From: Nemertoderma westbladi
Taxonomy: Eukaryota; Xenacoelomorpha; Nemertodermatida; Nemertodermatidae
Assembly: GCA_032718475.1 (NCBI GenBank)
Contig: JAUCBJ010005426.1
Span: 1-61,594 of the forward strand
Direction: 5' to 3'
DNA: 61,594 bases
Shown here one piece after another: positions 46,101 through 60,234 of this stretch (its first letter is position 1; each line of letters begins with the position of its first letter). Below the pieces are notes generated by a model, which had not been told where the DNA came from, did not search any database, and saw only the letters and a list, made by a program, of their open reading frames with translations. Position numbers and translations under genes: made by a program.

Positions 46101-47396
46101 TTATTAATGTTTGTGCCCATTATTAATATTTCCGTCCCTCATTAATATTTGTGTCCCTCATTAATGTTTGTGTCCCTCATTAATGTTTGTGTCCCTCATT
46201 AATGTTTGTGTCCCTCATTAATATTTCTGTCCCTCGTTAATGTTTGTGTCCATTATTAATGTTTGTGTCCCTCATTATTGTTTGTATCCATTATTAATGT
46301 TTTTGTCCCCCATTAATGTTTGTGTCCCTCATTAATGTTTGTGTCCCTCATTAATGTTTGTGTCCCTCATTAATGTTTGTGCCCATTATTAATATTTCCG
46401 TCCCTCATTAATATTTGTGTCCCTCATTAATATTTCTGTCCCTCGTTAATGTTTGTGTCCATTATTAATACTTCTGTCCCTCATTAATGTTTGTGTCCCT
46501 CATTATTGTTTGTGTCCATTATTAATATTTGTGTATATTAGTAATATTTCTGTCCCTCATTAATGTTTGTGTCCCTCATTATTGTTTGTGTCCCTTATTA
46601 ATGTTTGTGCCCATTATTAATATTTGTGTATATTAGTAATATTTCTGTCCCTCATTAATGTTTGTGTCCCTCATTAATGTTTGTGTCCCTCATTATTGTT
46701 TGTGTCCCTCATTATTGTTTGTGTCCATTATTAATATTTGTGTATATTAGTAATATTTCTGTCCCTCATTAATGTTTGTGTCCCTCATTAATGTTTGTGT
46801 CCATTATTAATATTTCCGTCCCTCATTAATATTTGTGTCCCTCATTAATATTTCTGTCCCTCATTAATGTTTGTGTCCCTCATTAATGTTTGTGCCCATT
46901 ATTAATATTTCCGTCCCTCATTAATATTTGTGTCCCTCATTAATATTTCTGTCCCTCGTTAATGTTTGTGTCCATTATTAATGTTTGTGTCCCTCATTAT
47001 TGTTTGTATCCATTATTAATGTTTTTGTCCCCCATTAATGTTTGTGTCCCTCATTAATGTTTGTGTCCCTCATTAATGTTTGTGCCCATTATTAATATTT
47101 CCGTCCCTCATTAATATTTGTGTCCCTCATTAATATTTCTGTCCCTCGTTAATGTTTGTGTCCATTATTAATACTTCTGTCCCTCATTAATGTTTGTGTC
47201 CCTCATTATTGTTTGTGTCCATTATTAATATTTGTGTATATTAGTAATATTTCTGTCCCTCATTAATGTTTGTGTCCCTCATTATTGTTTGTGTCCATTA
47301 TTAATATTTGTGTATATTAGTAATATTTCTGTCCCTCATTAATGTTTGTGTCCCTCATTATTGTTTGTATCCATTATTAATATTTCCGTCCCTCAT
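40199..47396. repeat. 19-bp satellite array, left block
   Basis: About 375 units of TGTTTGTGTCCCTCATTAA and its variant TGTTTGTGTCCATTATTAA (both 19 bp), with sub-variants TATTTCCGTCCC, TATTTCTGTCCC and TTTTTGTGTCCC. Variant order changes along the block: at 41200-42950 the CATTA type dominates, with longer duplicated blocks, and at 43000-46500 a repeating block with GTATCCATTATTAATGTTTT appears. Each unit carries the palindrome ATTAAT. No coding. Confidence 0.97.
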
Positions 47397-49014
47397 TAAT
47401 TAGGAGCCCGCTTGACAGCGGGATACTTACTGTAAGAATCTTCAGGATACATTACATTGACTGACACTGACTGACTGATAATTATCTAGGTTAAGGCACT
47501 TCCTGCCTGGCGATTTTGATGAAATTTTGCAAGTACATTGCTTTTGAGGTTCATAATCGCGTTACAAAATTTCAGATCGATTCTATGTGTGGTATTCGAT
47601 ATATTTAGTTTTTTGACATTGTTTTGTCGCGAAATTAAAAGCAATGGTAAAATAACAGCTGGTGTTCATGATGAAATATGGCTTAATATGTTATACACAG
47701 TCATAGTAAAACGTATTGGTTGCCAAGTTTTACTAGTAGGCTATAAGGAAAGTCAATGTTTACTCACACATAAGCTGTTGGTTTCTAATGTATTACCCCA
47801 TAAGCTGATTGCTCTCCCAGTGCTTCCTAAGGGTATATCTACAATAAGGTTACTCACTCTGCTATGTTAGGGGGTGGATCAGGAGAATGAATTTTAGTTA
47901 CACAAAGCAGTGTGTTGTGTCCTATTGCAGTCGATACTCACTGTGGATTGCAAAATGTTTTATAGTTGACCTACACTATAATACAGTAGTTGCATGTATT
48001 TAAGGAGCCCGCTCTGGCCTACTGCCTAACTTAGCAGTAATACCTATATTACATATACACATATTAAAAATATTCTTATTTTTTTTATTACATACGATTT
48101 TTTAGCTGAAACAATTTTTTAGCTGAAGCATTAATAGTGTAAATTAATTTAATTATATTTTAATACCATTACTACATTGGCATACTGTAAGATAAGTTTT
48201 AATATTTCTTACAAATAGTGGTGCGAGCATAAATCAAATCACGCAAATTTAAAAGAACCGGGTGTGTTGTCATAGCAAAGTTTCAGTTTTTATTATGTGG
48301 GACGAGCCACAAAGTACTGCTGAGAAAGACTGAAAGGTTCAAAGACTGTATGTCAACAATGTTATTATTATTATAGTCTGCGCCACAAACAGAATATGCC
48401 AAATAATTAAATTAGCAATATAAATTTCAGAAAAATAGCTATCGGACTTGGCTGAAGAAATCGAATTATAATCCACTTAGTTTGTTATATTGATGATATT
48501 ATTACTCTCTGGGAATGTGTTGGAATGGGAGATTGTAAATTATTATTGAACAGTAAATATTACATATCCCATAAAAGTCGTCATAATTAATTGTGTAGAA
48601 ACAATTGTTCACCTTCTCGTTTAGATTAATTAGTAAATAAATAAATTAGTTTAGATATTTTCTGTTAGCGAATTTATTTCGAATAATAAAAAAGTGTGTA
48701 GGCCGATTGTATGGTTGTTTAATTTGCGTTATTATTTTTCGCCGCGACCTAGATTTCTATTAATTGTTAAATCTAATGGTTTTCAAAAAGAAAGGTAACC
48801 GTACCTGTACTGGTAAATCTAACTTGTTATTTATCTGGTTGTGAATCATGGGCATTTTCTTATAAATATTCGGTTGTTAGTGGCAGCAAAGTTTCATTTT
48901 TTATTATGTGGGGCAAGCCACAAAGTCAGCTATGTATCATCACAATTGTTTAGTTTAGTATTGGCTAGGATTCTTCCCCCCGGGCTCCTTCCAGCCAGCT
49001 TGCTGGCTCTCTAG
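47397..49014 (+). mobile_element. Helentron-like insertion interrupting the satellite
   Basis: The left border is CATTAAT|TAGGAGCCCGC and the right border CTCTCTAG|TATTTGTG, with the 19-bp array on both sides. The 5' end has AGGAGCCCG and a hairpin (CCCGC-TTGACA-GCGGG); the 3' end has CGGGCTCCT, hairpin AGCCAGC-TT-GCTGGCT, CT and CTAG. AGGAGCCCG and CGGGCTCCT are exact complements. A second AGGAGCCCGCT start lies at 48003, so two related elements may be nested or tandem. GAGCCAC(A)AAG motifs near 48303 and 48911 resemble one at 724. No Rep or helicase gene. Confidence 0.6.
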
Positions 49015-52000
49015 TATTTGTGTCCCTCATTAATGTTTGTGTCCCTCATTAATGTTTGTGTCCATTATTAATATTTTTTGCCCCCATTAATGTTTGTGTC
49101 CCACATTATTGTTTGTGTCCATTATTAATGTTTGTGTCCCACATTATTGTTTGTGTCCATTATTAATGTTTGTGTCCATCCCATCATTAATATTTGTGTC
49201 TCTCATCAATATTGGTGCCCATTATTAATATTTGTGTATATTAGTAATATTTCTGTCCCTCATTAATGTTTGTGTCCCTCATTATTGTTTGTGTCCATTA
49301 TTAATGTTTGTGTCCACCCCATCATTAATATTTGTGTCTCTCATCAATATTGGTGCCCATTATTAATATTTGTGTATATTAGTAATATTTCTGTCCCTCA
49401 TTAATGTTTGTGTCCCTCATTATTGTTTGTGTCCATTATTAATGTTTGTGTCCACCCCATCATTAATATTTGTGTCTCTCATCAATATTGGTGCCCATTA
49501 TTAATATTTGTGTATATTAGTAATACTTCTGTCCCTCATTAATGTTTGTGTCCATTATTAATGTTTGTGTCCATTATTAATGTTTGTGTCCATTATTAAT
49601 GTTTGTGTCCATTATTAATGTTTGTGTCCATTATTAATGTTTGTGTCCATTATTAATTTTTGTGTCCATTATTAATATTTCTGTCCCTCATTAATGTTTG
49701 TGTCCCTCATTAATGTTTGTGTCCATTATTAATATTTTTTGTCCCCCATTAATGTTTGTGTCCCACATTATTGTTTGTGTCCATTATTAATATTTGTGTC
49801 CATCCCATTATTAATATTTGTGTCTCTCATCAATATTGGTGCCCATTATTAATATTTGTGTATATTAGTAATATTTCTGTCCCTCATTAATGTTTGTGTC
49901 CATTATTAATGTTTGTGTCCATTATTAATGTTTGTGTCCCTCATTATTGTTTGTGTCCATTATTAATGTTTGTGTCCACCCCATCATTAATATTTGTGTC
50001 TCTCATCAATATTGGTGCCCATTATTAATATTTGTGTATATTAGTAATACTTCTGTCCCTCATTAATGTTTGTGTCCATTATTAATGTTTGTGTCCATTA
50101 TTAATGTTTTTTGTCCCCCATTAATGTTTGTGTCCCTCATTATTGTTTGTGTCCATTATTAATGTTTGTGTCCACCCCATCATTAATATTTGTGTCTCTC
50201 ATCAATATTGGTGCCCATTATTAATATTTGTGTATATTAGTAATATTTCTGTCCCTCATTAATGTTTGTGTCCCTCATTATTGTTTGTGTCCATTATTAA
50301 TGTTTGTGTCCACCCCATCATTAATATTTGTGTCTCTCATCAATATTGGTGCCCATTATTAATATTTGTGTATATTAGTAATACTTCTGTCCCTCATTAA
50401 TGTTTGTGTCCATTATTAATGTTTGTGTCCATTATTAATGTTTGTGTCCATTATTAATGTTTGTGTCCATTATTAATGTTTGTGTCCATTATTAATGTTT
50501 GTGTCCATTATTAATTTTTGTGTCCATTATTAATATTTCTGTCCCTCATTAATGTTTGTGTCCCTCATTAATGTTTGTGTCCATTATTAATATTTTTTGT
50601 CCCCCATTAATGTTTGTGTCCCACATTATTGTTTGTGTCCATTATTAATATTTGTGTCCATCCCATCATTAATATTTGTGTCTCTCACCAATATTGGTGC
50701 CCATTATTAATATTTGTGTATATTAGTAATATTTCTGTCCCTCATTAATGTTTGTGTCCATTATTAATGTTTGTGTCCATTATTAATGTTTGTGTCCATT
50801 ATTAATGTTTGTGTCCCTCATTATTGTTTGTGTCCATTATTAATGTTTGTGTCCACCCCATCATTAATATTTGTGTCCCTCATGAATGTTTGTGTCCCTC
50901 ATTTATGTTTGTGTCCATTATTAATACTTCTGTCCCTCATTAATGTTTGTGTCCATTATTAATGTTTGTGTCCATTATTAATATTTTTTGTCCCCCATTA
51001 ATGTTTGTGTCCCTCATTATTGTTTGTGTCCATTATTAATGTTTGTGTCCACCCCATCATTAATATTTGTGTCTCTCATCAATATTGGTGCCCATTATTA
51101 ATATTTGTGTATATTAGTAATACTTCTGTCCCTCATTAATGTTTGTGTCCATTATTAATGTTTGTGTCCATTATTAATTTTTGTGTCCCCCATTTATGTT
51201 TGTGTCCATTATTAATATTTCTGTCCCTCATTAATGTTTGGTCCTTCATTCATGTTTTTATCGTCTCCATTATTAATGTTTGTGTCCATCCCATCATTAA
51301 TATTTGTGTCTCTCATCAATATTGGTGCCCATTATTAATATTTGTGTATATTAGTAATACTTCTGTCCCTCATTAATGTTTCTGTCCCACATTATTGTTT
51401 GTGTCCATTATTAATGTTTGTGTCCACCCCATCATTAATATTTGTGTCTCTCATCAATATTGGTGCCCATTATTAATATTTGTGTATATTAGTAATACTT
51501 CTGTCCCTCATTAATGTTTGTGTCCATTATTAATGTTTGTGTCCATTATTAATGTTTGTGTCCATTATTAATTTTTGTGTCCCCCATTTATGTTTGTGTC
51601 CATTATTAATATTTCTGTCCCTCATTAATGTTTGTGTCCATTATTAATATTTTTTGTCCCCCATTTATGTTTGTGTCCATTATTAATATTTCTGTCCCTC
51701 GTTAATGTTTGTGTCCATTATTAATATTTCTGTCCCTCGTTAATGTTTGTGTCCATTATTAATATTTTTTGCCCCCATTAATGTTTGTGTCCATTATTAA
51801 TATTTTTTGTCCCCCATTTATGTTTGTGTCCATTATTAATATTTCTGTCCCTCGTTAATGTTTGTGTCCATTATTAATATTTCTGTCCCTCGTTAATGTT
51901 TGTGTCCATTATTAATATTTTTTGTCCCCCATTAATGTTTGTGTCCCTCATTATTGTTTGTGTCCATTATTAATGTTTGTTTCCATCCCATCATTAATAT

Positions 52001-55000
52001 TTGTGTCTCTCATCAATATTGGTGCCCATTATTAATATTTGTGTATATTAGTAATACTTCTGTCCCTCATTAATGTTTGTGTCCCTCATTAATGTTTGTG
52101 TCCCTCATTATTGTTTGTGTCCATTATTAATGTTTGTGTCCATCCCATCATTAATATTTGTGTCTCTCATCAATATTGGTGCCCATTATTAATATTTGTG
52201 TATATTAGTAATACTTCTGTCCCACATTATTGTTTGTGTCCATTATTAATGTTTGTGTCCACCCCATCATTAATATTTGTGTCTCTCATCAATATTGGTG
52301 CCCATTATTAATATTTGTGTATATTAGTAATACTTCTGTCCCACATTATTGTTTGTGTCCATTATTAATGTTTGTGTCCACCCCATCATTAATATTTGTG
52401 TCTCTCATCAATATTGGTGCCCATTATTAATATTTGTGTATATTAGTAATACTTCTGTCCCACATTATTGTTTGTGTCCCTCATTATTGTTTGTGTCCAT
52501 TATTAATGTTTGTGTCCATCCCATCATTAATATTTGTGTCTCTCATCAATATTGGTGCCCATTATTAATATTTGTGTATATTAGTAATACTTCTGTCCCA
52601 CATTATTGTTTGTGTCCATTATTAATGTTTGTGTCCACCCCATCATTAATATTTGTGTCTCTCATCAATATTGGTGCCCATTATTAATATTTGTGTATAT
52701 TAGTAATACTTCTGTCCCTCATTAATGTTTGTGTCCCTCATTAATGTTTGTGTCCCTCATTATTGTTTGTGTCCATTATTAATGTTTGTGTCCCTCATTA
52801 TTGTTTGTGTCCATTATTAATGTTTGTGTCCATCCCATTATTAATATTTGTGTCTCTCATCAATATTGGTGCCCATTATTAATATTTGTGTATATTAGTA
52901 ATACTTCTGTCCCTCATTAATGTTTGTGTCCCTCATTAATGTTTGTGTCCCTCATTATTGTTTGTGTCCATTATTAATGTTTGTGTCCCTCATTATTGTT
53001 TGTGTCCATTATTAATGTTTGTGTCCATCCCATCATTAATATTTGTGTCTCTCATCAATATTGGTGCCCATTATTAATATTTGTGTATATTAGTAATATT
53101 TCCGTCCCTCATTAATGTTTGTGTCCCACATTATTGTTTGTGTCCATTATTAATGTTTGTGTCCATCCCATCATTAATATTTGTGTCTCTCATCAATATT
53201 GGTGCCCATTATTAATATTTGTGTCCATCCCATCATTAATATTTGTGTCTCTCATCAATATTGGTGCCCATTATTAATATTTGTGTATATTAGTAATATT
53301 TCTGTCCCTCATTAATGTTTGTGTCCCACATTATTGTTTGTGTCCATTATTAATGTTTGTGTCCATCCCATCATTAATATTTGTGTCTCTCATCAATATT
53401 GGTGCCCATTATTAATATTTGTGTATATTAGTAATATTTCTGTCCCTCATTAATGTTTGTGTCCCACATTATTGTTTGTGTCCATTATTAATGTTTGTGT
53501 CCCACATTATTGTTTGTGTCCATTATTAATGTTTGTGTCCATCCCATCATTAATATTTGTGTCTCTCATCAATATTGGTGCCCATTATTAATATTTGTGT
53601 CCATCCCATCATTAATATTTGTGTCTCTCATCAATATTGGTGCCCATTATTAATATTTGTGTATATTAGTAATATTTCTGTCCCTCATTAATGTTTGTGT
53701 ATCTCATTAATGTTTGTGTCCCTCATTAATGTTTGTGTCCCTCATTAATGTTTGTGTCCCTCATTATTGTTTGTGTCCATTATTAATGTTTGTGTCCATC
53801 CCATCATTAATATTTGTGTCTCTCATCAATATTGGTGCCCATTATTAATATTTGTGTATATTAGTAATATTTCTGTCCCTCATTAATGTTTGTGTCCCAC
53901 ATTATTGTTTGTGTCCATTATTAATGTTTGTGTCCATCCCATCATTAATATTTGTGTCTCTCATCAATATTGGTGCCCATTATTAATATTTGTGTATATT
54001 AGTAATATTTCTGTCCCTCATTAATGTTTGTGTCCCACATTATTGTTTGTGTCCATTATTAATGTTTGTGTCCCACATTATTGTTTGTGTCCATTATTAA
54101 TGTTTGTGTCCATCCCATCATTAATATTTGTGTCTCTCATCAATATTGGTGCCCATTATTAATATTTGTGTCCATCCCATCATTAATATTTGTGTCTCTC
54201 ATCAATATTGGTGCCCATTATTAATATTTGTGTATATTAGTAATATTTCTGTCCCTCATTAATGTTTGTGTCCCTCATTATTGTTTGTGTCCATTATTAA
54301 TGTTTGTGTCCATCCCATCATTAATATTTGTGTCTCTCATCAATATTGGTGCCCATTATTAATATTTGTGTATATTAGTAATATTTCTGTCCCTCATTAA
54401 TGTTTGTGTCCCTCATTATTGTTTGTGTCCATTATTAATGTTTGTGTCCACCCCATCATTAATATTTGTGTCTCTCATCAATATTGGTGCCCATTATTAA
54501 TATTTGTGTATATTAGTAATATTTCTGTCCCTCATTAATGTTTGTGTCCCTCATTATTGTTTGTGTCCATTATTAATGTTTGTGTCCATTATTAATGTTT
54601 GTGTCCATTATTAATGTTTGTGTCCATTATTAATTTTTGTGTCCATTATTAATATTTCTGTCCCTCATTAATGTTTGTGTCCCTCATTAATGTTTGTGTC
54701 CATTATTAATATTTTTTGTCCCCCATTAATGTTTGTGTCCCTCATTATTGTTTGTGTCCATTATTAATGTTTGTGTCCACCCCATCATTAATATTTGTGT
54801 CTCTCATCAATATTGGTGCCCATTATTAATATTTGTGTATATTAGTAATACTTCTGTCCCTCATTAATGTTTGTGTCCCTCATTATTGTTTGTGTCCATT
54901 ATTAATGTTTGTGTCCATCCCATCATTAATATTTGTGTCTCTCATCAATATTGGTGCCCATTATTAATATTTGTGTATATTAGTAATACTTCTGTCCCTC

Positions 55001-58000
55001 ATTAATGTTTGTGTCCCTCATTATTGTTTGTGTCCATTATTAATGTTTGTGTCCACCCCATCATTAATATTTGTGTCTCTCATCAATATTGGTGCCCATT
55101 ATTAATATTTGTGTATATTAGTAATACTTCTGTCCCTCATTAATGTTTGTGACCATTATTAATGTTTGTGTCCATTATTAATGTTTGTGTCCATTATTAA
55201 TGTTTGTGTCCATTATTAATGTTTGTGTCCATTATTAATGTTTGTGTCCCACATTAATGTTTGTGTCCATTATTAATTTTTGTGTCCATTATTAATATTT
55301 CTGTCCCTCATTAATGTTTGTGTCCCTCATTAATGTTTGTGTCCATTATTAATATTTTTTGTCCCCCATTAATGTTTGTGTCCCACATTATTGTTTGTGT
55401 CCATTATTAATATTTGTGTCCATCCCATCATTAATATTTGTGTCTCTCACCAATATTGGTGCCCATTATTAATATTTGTGTATATTAGTAATATTTCTGT
55501 CCCTCATTAATGTTTGTGTCCATTATTAATGTTTGTGTCCCTCATTATTGTTTGTGTCCATTATTAATGTTTGTGTCCACCCCATCATTAATATTTGTGT
55601 CTCTCATCAATATTGGTGCCCATTATTAATATTTGTGTATATTAGTAATACTTCTGTCCCTCATTAATGTTTGTGTCCATTATTAATGTTTGTGTCCATT
55701 ATTAATGTTTGTGTCCATTATTAATGTTTTTGTCCATTATTAATTTTTGTGTCCCCCATTTATGTTTGTGCCAATTATTAATATTTTTTGTCCGCCATTT
55801 ATGTTTGTGTCCATTATTAATATTTCTGTCCCTCATTAATGTTTGTGTCCATTATTAATGTTTGTGTCCATTATTAATATTTCTGTCCCTCATTAATGTT
55901 TGTGTCCATTATTAATATTTCTGTCCCTCATTAATGTTTGTGTCCATTATTAATGTTTGTGTCCATTATTAATATTTTTTGCCCCCATTAATGTTTGTGT
56001 CCCACATTATTGTTTGTGTCCATTATTAATGTTTGTGTCCACCCCATCATTAATATTTGTGTCTCTCATCAATATTGGTGCCCATTATTAATATTTGTGT
56101 CTCTCATCAATATTGGTGCCCATTATTAATATTTGTGTATATTAGTAATACTTCTGTCCCTCATTAATGTTTGTGTCCATTATTAATGTTTGTGTCCATT
56201 ATTAATGTTTGTGTCCATTATTAATGTTTGTGTCCATTATTAATTTTTGTGTCCCCCATTTATGTTTGTGCCAATTATTAATATTTTTTGTCCGCCATTT
56301 ATGTTTGTGTCCATTATTAATATTTCTGTCCCTCATTAATGTTTGTGTCCATTATTAATGTTTGTGTCCATTATTAATATTTCTGTCCCTCATTAATGTT
56401 TGTGTCCATTATTAATATTTCTGTCCCTCATTAATGTTTGTGTCCATTATTAATGTTTGTGTCCATTATTAATATTTTTTGCCCCCATTAATGTTTGTGT
56501 CCCACATTATTGTTTGTGTCCATTATTAATATTTGTGTCCACCCCATCATTAATATTTGTGTCTCTCATCAATATTGGTGCCCATTATTAATATTTGTGT
56601 ATATTAGTAATACTTCTGTCCCTCATTAATGTTTGTGTCCATTATTAATATTTTTTGTCCCCCATTAATGTTTGTGTCCCACATTATTGTTTGTGTCCAT
56701 TATTAATGTTTGTGTCCACCCCATCATTAATATTTGTGTCTCTCATCAATATTGGTGCCCATTATTAATATTTGTGTATATTAGTAATACTTCTGTCCCT
56801 CATTAATGTTTGTGTCCATTATTAATATTTTTTGTCCCCCATTAATGTTTGTGTCCCACATTATTGTTTGTGTCCATTATTAATGTTTGTGTCCACCCCA
56901 TCATTAATATTTGTGTCTCTCATCAATATTGGTGCCCATTATTAATATTTGTGTATATTAGTAATACTTCTGTCCCACATTATTGTTTGTGTCCATTATT
57001 AATGTTTGTGTCCATCCCATCATTAATATTTGTGTCTCTCATCAATATTGGTGCCCATTATTAATATTTGTGTATATTAGTAATACTTCTGTCCCTCATT
57101 AATGTTTGTGTCCATTATTAATGTTTGTGTCCCACATTATTGTTTGTGTCCATTATTAATGTTTGTGTCCATCCCATCATTAATATTTGTGTCTCTCATC
57201 AATATTGGTGCCCATTATTAATATTTGTGTATATTAGTAATACTTCTGTCCCTCATTAATGTTTGTGTCCATTATTAATGTTTGTGTCCATTATTAATTT
57301 TTGTGTCCCCCATTTATGTTTGTGCCAATTATTAATATTTTTTGTCCGCCATTTATGTTTGTGTCCATTATTAATATTTCTGTCCCTCATTAATGTTTGT
57401 GTCCATTATTAATATTTTTTGTCCCCCATTAATGTTTGTGTCCCACATTATTGTTTGTGTCCATTATTAATGTTTGTGTCCATTCCATCATTAATATTTG
57501 TGTCTCTCATCAATATTGGTGCCCATTATTAATATTTGTGTATATTAGTAATACTTCTGTCCCTCATGAATGTTTGTGTCCCTCATTTATGTTTGTGTCC
57601 ATTATTAATGTTTGTGTCCATTCCATCATTAATATTTGTGTCTCTAATCAATATTGGTGCCCATTATTAATATTTGTGTATATTAATGTCTTCTTGAGGG
57701 ACTTCTGTCCCTCATTAATGTTTGTGTCCATTATTAATGTTTGTGTCCATTATTAATGTTTGTGTCCATTATTAATGTTTGTGTCCATTATTAATTTTTG
57801 TGTCCCACATTTATGTTTGTGCCAATTATTAATATTTTTTGTCCCCCATTTATGTTTGTGTCCATTAGTAATATTTCTGTCCCTCATTAATGTTTGTGTC
57901 CATTATTAATATTTTTTGTCCCTCATTTATGTTTGTGTCCATTATTAATACTTCTGTCCCTCATTAATGTTTGTGTCCATTATTAATATTTTTTGTCCCC

Positions 58001-59900
58001 CATTAATGTTTGTGTCCCACATTATTGTTTGTGTCCATTATTAATGTTTGTGTCCATCCCATCATTGTTTGTGTCCATTATTAATGTTTGTGTCCATCCC
58101 ATCATTAATATTTGTGTCTCTCATCTATATTGGTGCCCATTATTAATATTTGTGTATATTAGTAACACTTCTGTCCCTCATGAATGTTTGTGTCCCTCAT
58201 TTATGTTTGTGTCCATTATTAATACTTCTGTCCCTCATGAATGTTTGTGTCCCTCATTTATGTTTGTGTCCATTATTAATACTTCTGTCCCTCATTAATG
58301 TTTGTGTCCCTCATTAATGTTTGTGTCCATTATTAATATTTTTTGTCCCCCATTAATGTTTGTGTCCCACATTATTGTTTGTGTCCATTATTAATGTTTG
58401 TGTCCACCCCATCATTGTTTGTGTCCATTATTAATGTTTGTGTCCATCCCATCATTAATATTTGTGTCTCTCATCAATATTGGTGCCCATTATTAATATT
58501 TGTGTATATTAGTAATACTTCTGTCCCTCATTAATGTTTGTGTCCATTATTAATGTTTGTGTCCATTATTAATGTTTGTGTCCATTATTAATTTTTGTGT
58601 CCCCCATTTATGTTTGTGTCCATTATTAATATTTCTGTCCCTCATTAATGTTTGTGTCCATTATTAATATTTTTTGTCCCCCATTTATGTTTGTGTCCAT
58701 TATTAATATTTTTTGTCCCCCATTAATGTTTGTGTCCCACATTATTGTTTGTGTCCATTATTAATGTTTGTGTCCATCCCATCATTGTTTGTGTCCATTA
58801 TTAATGTTTGTGTCCATCCCATCATTAATATTTGTGTCTCTCATCAATATTGGTGCCCATTATTAATATTTGTGTATATTAGTAACATTTCTGTCCCTCA
58901 TTAATGTTTGTGTCCCTCATTATTGTTTGTGTCCATTATTAATGTTTGTGTCCATCCCATCACTAATATTTGTGTCTCTCATCAATATTGGTGCCCATTA
59001 TTAATATTTGTGTATATTAGTAATACTTCTGTCCCTCATTAATGTTTGTGTCCATTATTAATGTTTGTGTCCATTATTAATGTTTGTGTCCATTATTAAT
59101 TTTTGTGTCCCCCATTTATGTTTGTGTCCATTATTAATATTTCTGTCCCTCATTAATGTTTGTGTCCATTATTAATATTTTTTGTCCCCCATTTATGTTT
59201 GTGTCCATTATTAATATTTGTTGTCACTCATTTATGTTTGTGCCCATTATTAATACTTCTGTCCCTCGTTAATGTTTGTGTCCATTATTAATATTTCTGT
59301 CCCTCGTTAATGTTTGTGTCCATTATTAATATTTTTTGTCCCCCATTAATGTTTGTGTCCCACATTATTGTTTGTGTCCATTATTAATGTTTGTGTCCAT
59401 CCCATCATTAATATTTGTGTCTCTCATCAATATTGGTGCCCATTATTAATATTTGTGTATATTAGTAATACTTCTGTCCCTCATTAATGTTTGTGTCCAT
59501 TATTAATGTTTGTGTCCATTATTAATGTTTGTGTCCATTATTAATGTTTGTGTCCATTATTAATGTTTGTGTCCATTATTAATTTTTGTGTCCCCCATTT
59601 ATGTTTGTGCCAATTATTAATATTTTTTGTCCCCCATTTATGTTTGTGTCCATTATTAATATTTCTGTCCCTCATTAATGTTTGTGTCCATTATTAATAT
59701 TTTTTGTCCCCCATTTATGTTTGTGTCCATTATTAATATTTTTTGTCCCTCATTTATGTTTGTGTCCATTATTAATACTTCTGTCCCTCATTAATGTTTG
59801 TGTCCATTATTATTATTTCCGCCCCTCATTAATGTCTCTGTCCCTCATTAATGTTTGGTTCCATTATTAATATTTTTTGTCCCTCATTAATGTTTGTGTC
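49015..59900. repeat. 19-bp satellite array, right block with 119-bp higher-order unit
   Basis: About 570 units of the same family. From about 49170 a compound unit recurs: TGTCCAYCCCATCATTAATA, then TTTGTGTCTCTCATCAATAT, TGGTGCCCATTATTAATA, TTTGTGTATATTAGTAAT and ACTTCTGTCCCACATTATTG. At 52221, 52340 and 52459 its copies are exactly 119 bp apart (six monomers, one enlarged). Elsewhere it is separated by variable numbers of simple monomers. Since 119 is not a multiple of three, the short similar open frames in different frames are artefacts. Ends at TGTGTCC|TGGCCGTAGC. Confidence 0.97.
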
Positions 59901-60234
59901 CTGGCCGTAGCGCAAGGTAAACTATTTACGATGTAAACTAAAAGTATGGAAATACATCAAGTGAGGATCATAGTTATTACTGCAGGATATATTTCCCGAC
60001 AATATAAGTCGAGTTTTTGGCAGTGTGTTTATTTGGAGAGATAATGTAGACCAAAGCCGGGAACGCGACAGACAGTCTGTCTGTTTAAATAATCTTCAGA
60101 GGAGGCCACCGACAGATTGTTGCACCCCTGTGCACAATCTATAGCCAAACAAAAGAAACAGGAACAGGATGGAAGAATAAATTATATTGAGTTAGTGATG
60201 TTCTAGAAAAATCAATTATTTGATTGTAATAACT
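59901..60234. other. Unique spacer between satellite and right-end repeat
   Basis: About 330 bp of ordinary non-repetitive sequence. Nothing recognisable. Confidence 0.5.

Noticed and set aside
14786-47396. CRISPR-like regular repeats
   Set aside because: Units are contiguous tandem copies without unique spacers, in animal DNA and without cas genes.
47538-47870. 110-codon open frame inside the Helentron-like insertion
   Set aside because: No Rep, helicase or other recognisable domain; AT-rich composition and no homologous frame in related copies seen here.
50771-59870. Many similar 60-112 codon open frames in the right satellite block
   Set aside because: They recur with the 119-bp compound unit in shifting frames and do not preserve a frame, so they are not a gene family.
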